Source: Bacteroidota bacterium
Lineage (GTDB): Bacteria > Bacteroidota > Bacteroidia > M30B66
DNA: 9,568 nucleotides
Direction: 5' to 3'
Assembly (NCBI GenBank): GCA_947497195.1
Contig: CANMGM010000073.1
Location: 1-9,568 of the forward strand
Made by a program: the position numbers and the translations under genes
Part shown: piece after piece, positions 7,466 to 9,568 of the stretch
Layout: the number at the start of each line of letters is the position of its first letter
How positions within the stretch are numbered: the first letter of the stretch is position 1
The notes under the pieces: generated by a model
Seen by the model: only the letters and a program-made list of their open reading frames with translations
Databases searched by the model: none
What the model was told of the DNA's origin: nothing

Positions 7466-7821
7466 CTGATTTTTCTACACAAAAAGATATCCTGTCCAAC
7501 CTCGAGCAAAACCTCGCCATTTATAAGGAGTCGATTCGCGAGATTGCACTTGAAATTTTGCAATCGGGCGTTTCGCGCTATCCTATTTTTTTAGCCTGTA
7601 GAGAACCTATTGCAGTTGGCAAACTGATTATCGACAAGGAAGATCTTGCGCTCGAATGGTCGGTTTATGCATCAACACTCGAAGAATTTGTTCGCCGCAA
7701 GCTAGTTCTCGAAGAAAAACTAAACGACTTCCGAAAAGCCTGGAAGGACCCCAAATCGTTTTTCTGCATCTTTGCATTACTCGACCAAACGGCAGGCTTT
7801 ATTTACGTTCCCTATGACTGA
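7462..7821 (+). CDS. Protein of unknown function coupled to the glycosyltransferase and gmhA
   Basis: I do not recognise this 119-residue protein. It has an N-terminal amphipathic helix (about 7-35), a beta-rich middle (YPIFLACREPIAVGKLIID, about 40-58), a charged helical stretch (about 70-97) and a hydrophobic C-terminal end (FFCIFALLDQTAGFIYVPYD). There is no signal peptide, clear membrane helix or obvious catalytic motif, so a small cytosolic alpha/beta protein is likely. The coding assignment is supported by position: it starts inside the glycosyltransferase stop (4-bp overlap), and its 3' end overlaps gmhA by 8 bp. It is therefore probably co-translated with the heptose/core genes. A role there is inferred from context only. 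Confidence 0.75.
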   Translation: MTDFSTQKDILSNLEQNLAIYKESIREIALEILQSGVSRYPIFLACREPIAVGKLIIDKEDLALEWSVYASTLEEFVRRKLVLEEKLNDFRKAWKDPKSFFCIFALLDQTAGFIYVPYD

Positions 7822-8386
7822 TTCCCGTTCATCCTTTCTTGAAGCCCGCAGCGTTCTGGACTCATTTCTGAGTCAACCTGAGAATTTTGTAAAAATTGAT
7901 GAGGCCATTCGCATACTTGCTTCGGCCTTTCAGGCGGGTAATCGTACCTATTCCTGCGGGAACGGTGGCTCAATGTGCGATGCTATGCATTTTGCCGAAG
8001 AACTGAGCGGGAGATTCCGCAATAATCGTCCTGCCCTTGCTGCCATGTCAATCAGTGATCCTTCACATATTACCTGCGTGGCAAATGATTACGGGTTCGA
8101 GGCTGTTTTTTCAAGGTTCCTGGAGGCGCATGGCAAAGCGGGCGATGTATTGCTTGCCATTTCTACAAGCGGAAATTCGCCCAACGTACTACGAGCTTGC
8201 GAAACTGCGCGCCAAAAAGGCATGACAGTCATTGTACTCAGCGGAAAAGACGGGGGTAAAATTGCTTCGCTTGCCAACATAGAAATCCGCGCTCCGCATA
8301 GTGAATATGCCGATCGCGCTCAGGAAATTCATATCAAGGTTATTCATGCCCTCATCGAAGGTGTCGAAAAAGTAATGTTCGCGTAA
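7814..8386 (+). CDS. gmhA: Sedoheptulose-7-phosphate isomerase (phosphoheptose isomerase)
   Basis: The product converts sedoheptulose 7-phosphate to glycero-manno-heptose 7-phosphate, the first step of ADP-heptose synthesis for the lipopolysaccharide inner core. From ATG 7814 it has 190 residues, against 192 in E. coli; upstream in-frame ATG 7772 would add 14 residues unlike the family. The SIS fold is clear: SCGNGGSMCDAMHFAEELSG (47-66), SDPSHITCVANDYGF (81-95), the phosphate-binding AISTSGNSPNV (115-125), SGKDGGK (143-149) and the C-terminal QEIHIKVIH (170-178). Zinc ligands corresponding to E. coli His61, Glu65, Gln172 and His180 are present as His59, Glu63, Gln170 and His178. The sequence is strikingly close to the enteric enzyme. 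The start lies 8 bp inside the preceding gene, so translation is probably coupled. Confidence 0.95.
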   Translation: MTDSRSSFLEARSVLDSFLSQPENFVKIDEAIRILASAFQAGNRTYSCGNGGSMCDAMHFAEELSGRFRNNRPALAAMSISDPSHITCVANDYGFEAVFSRFLEAHGKAGDVLLAISTSGNSPNVLRACETARQKGMTVIVLSGKDGGKIASLANIEIRAPHSEYADRAQEIHIKVIHALIEGVEKVMFA

Positions 8387-8505
8387 TTTATCAACAGGCC
8401 TAAAATCGCATTCGGATTAAGCTAAATTTATAGTATTCCGATTGTTTGTGTTCCGTGTCTGTAAGCCAACCGGACAGCAGTGTTGGCTCATTAAGGAATA
8501 CAATT
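8387..8505. other. Intergenic region between gmhA and comM
   Basis: These 119 bp hold no hairpin-plus-T-run terminator. Near matches to the -7 box are present (TAAATTTA at 8423-8430; CAATTTTG at 8499-8506), but none has a matching -33 element. A 9-mer occurs twice with one mismatch (ATTCGGATT and ATTCCGATT). Nothing here is clearly functional. Confidence 0.4.
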
Positions 8506-9369
8506 TTGTTAACCAAAGTTTATGGCAGTGCTGTCAATGGCATCAATGCTACCACCATCACCGTTGAAGTAACAGTTGTTCAGGGTATAAAATTTTTCCT
8601 TGTGGGATTACCCGACAATGCCGTTAAAGAAAGTCAGCAGCGCATCGAATCGGCGCTCTTGCAAACCGGATTCCGCATGCCAGGTAAAAAGATTGTTGTC
8701 AACATGGCGCCGGCCGATATTCGTAAAGAAGGTTCAGCATACGATTTGCCCATCGCACTTGGAATTCTGGCGGCCTCAGGTCAGTTGAATGATACCCGAC
8801 TCAACACGTATATAATTATGGGAGAATTGTCGCTCGATGGAACCCTGCTTCCGGTTCGCGGCAGCTTACCAATGGCTGTTCAGGCATTGAAAGAGGGATT
8901 TGAGGGCATTATCGTTCCGCTTCAAAATGCCACAGAAGCTGCTATCGTAGAAGGGATCAACGTGTATCCGGCTCAAACGATTACTGAGGTGGTACGCTTT
9001 CTAGAAGGGCAAATTGAAATTGCTCCCTGTAAAACAGAACCGCCTTCATTTCATGAATTGGATTCGTTTACCGAATCTGATTTTACAGACGTGAAAGGTC
9101 AGTCAGGCATGAAACGTGCGCTTGAAATTGCAGCTGCCGGTGGCCACAACGTGCTTCTGATTGGACCGCCGGGTGCCGGTAAAACCATGCTAGCCCGCCG
9201 ACTCCCGGGAATATTGCCTCCATTAAATACCGATGAAGCACTCGAAACCACCAAAATTCACTCTGTAGCTGGGAAACTCGGAAAAACCAATTCCATTTTA
9301 AGGCATCGGCCATTTAGAAGCCCCCATCATACAATTAGCGAATTCGTAGTGTTAATGTTGATGTGCTGA
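8506..9369 (+). pseudogene. comM: comM/yifB, Mg-chelatase-like AAA+ protein, truncated by inserted DNA
   Basis: Intact members have about 500-510 residues; ComM is a hexameric helicase promoting branch migration in natural transformation. Here only 278 native residues remain. The start is probably TTG 8506 (MLTKVYGSAVNGINA), which fits the family start; TTG 8446 would add 20 unlike residues. The N-terminal Lon-protease-like domain is complete (GLPDNAVKES, NMAPADIRKEGSAYDLPIA, MGELSLDG). The AAA+ domain begins with DVKGQSGMKRALEIAAAGGHN and Walker A GPPGAGKT (220-227) and runs to RPFRSPHHTIS (268-278). The expected continuation (about DVALVGGG, then LAHNGVLFLDELPEF with Walker B) is absent in all three forward frames. 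Instead nine unrelated residues (EFVVLMLMC) precede a stop. Walker B, the sensor motifs and the whole C-terminal domain are missing, so helicase function should be lost. It lies 119 bp after gmhA with no obvious terminator between them. Confidence 0.85.
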
Positions 9370-9568
9370 TATTGTATATTTTATATTGAAATAAATGGGA
9401 TATTTGAACACCTATAACATCACAACTCTATTCTGTCCTAAAAAAGAGATGATATAATGAACCTTGAACAATCAATTAAAAAATTGAAAGAAACCGAAGG
9501 TCTGTTTAATAAGGACTTGAGTGAATTGTTTACATTATTCGTGGAATTTCGGGAAGAGAAACCCTATG
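9340..9568. mobile_element. Edge of an inserted, AT-rich element interrupting comM (other end outside the window)
   Basis: Homology to comM stops at about 9339-9342. From 9361 to the window end a hand count gives about 30% G+C (62 of 208), against about 62% in the Walker-A stretch 9121-9180. The first 120 bp are non-coding and carry three ATATTG-like motifs (9369-9374, 9383-9388, 9400-9406), after which a new gene begins. Several TGT triplets that could be a Tn7-type terminus lie just inside the junction (for example 9351 and 9357), but no terminus or target duplication can be fixed without the far end. Transposon, integrative island or other rearrangement all remain possible. Confidence 0.6.
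9460..9568 (+). CDS. 5' end of an unrecognised gene inside the inserted DNA
   Basis: ATG 9460 opens a frame that continues to the window end: 36 full codons, beginning MNLEQSIKKLKETEGLFN and ending FREEKPY at the edge. A purine-rich AAAAAAGAGATG lies just upstream as a weak ribosome-binding site. A near match to the -7 promoter box (GATATTTG, 9399-9406) is located about 55 bp before the start. The visible part is helical and charged, with many Lys, Glu and Leu residues. It is too short to assign to a family. If it is cargo of an island, the function lies in sequence beyond this window. Confidence 0.5.

Noticed and set aside
9340..9400. Truncation of comM explained by a frameshift or sequencing error
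   Set aside because: All three forward frames after 9340 were read; none gives the conserved VGGG or the Walker B region, and base composition changes abruptly.
1..9568. CRISPR arrays, tRNA or rRNA genes, or a complete insertion sequence
   Set aside because: No regularly spaced direct repeats, no tRNA-like cloverleaf and no transposase frame were seen on either strand.

Overview
The window looks like a chromosomal segment of a Bacteroidota bacterium with medium G+C, roughly 40-50% by eye. The reasons are a TolB-like outer-membrane barrel protein of the type common in that phylum, a Bacteroidota-type -7 promoter element (TAnnTTTG), very weak Shine-Dalgarno sequences and tightly packed or overlapping genes. 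No rRNA, tRNA, CRISPR array or complete insertion sequence was seen.

Layout. (1) 1-3030, plus strand: the C-terminal part of a large propeller/barrel envelope protein, a half-length TauE/SafE-type membrane protein and an M20-family metallo-amidohydrolase. They are packed with a 1-bp gap and then a 4-bp overlap. (2) 3027-5810, minus strand: hemA followed by a fused hemC-hemD gene. These cover glutamyl-tRNA to glutamate-semialdehyde, then porphobilinogen to uroporphyrinogen III. The pair converges on the amidohydrolase so closely that the two stop codons share bases. (3) 5811-6674: an AT-rich divergent intergenic region, then a self-contained XRE-family regulator gene with its own promoter element and a strong rho-independent terminator. 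(4) 6698-8386: an overlapping three-gene run of family-2 glycosyltransferase, a protein of unknown function and gmhA (sedoheptulose-7-phosphate isomerase). This is best read as a lipopolysaccharide-core/heptose cluster. (5) 8506-9568: comM/yifB (Mg-chelatase-like AAA+ protein) is cut off just after the conserved RPFRSPHH motif. It is replaced by about 230 bp of AT-rich DNA that carries the start of an unrelated gene running off the window.

The most interesting point is that last junction. comM appears to be interrupted by foreign DNA whose remainder lies beyond position 9568. comM is a known integration site for genomic islands elsewhere (AbaR/Tn6022-type Tn7-like elements in Acinetobacter). 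What the island carries cannot be seen here. The rest is mostly ordinary housekeeping sequence, with some features worth checking: the HemC-HemD fusion, a perfect 14-bp palindrome upstream of hemA, the isolated regulator cassette, and the unknown gene coupled to gmhA.
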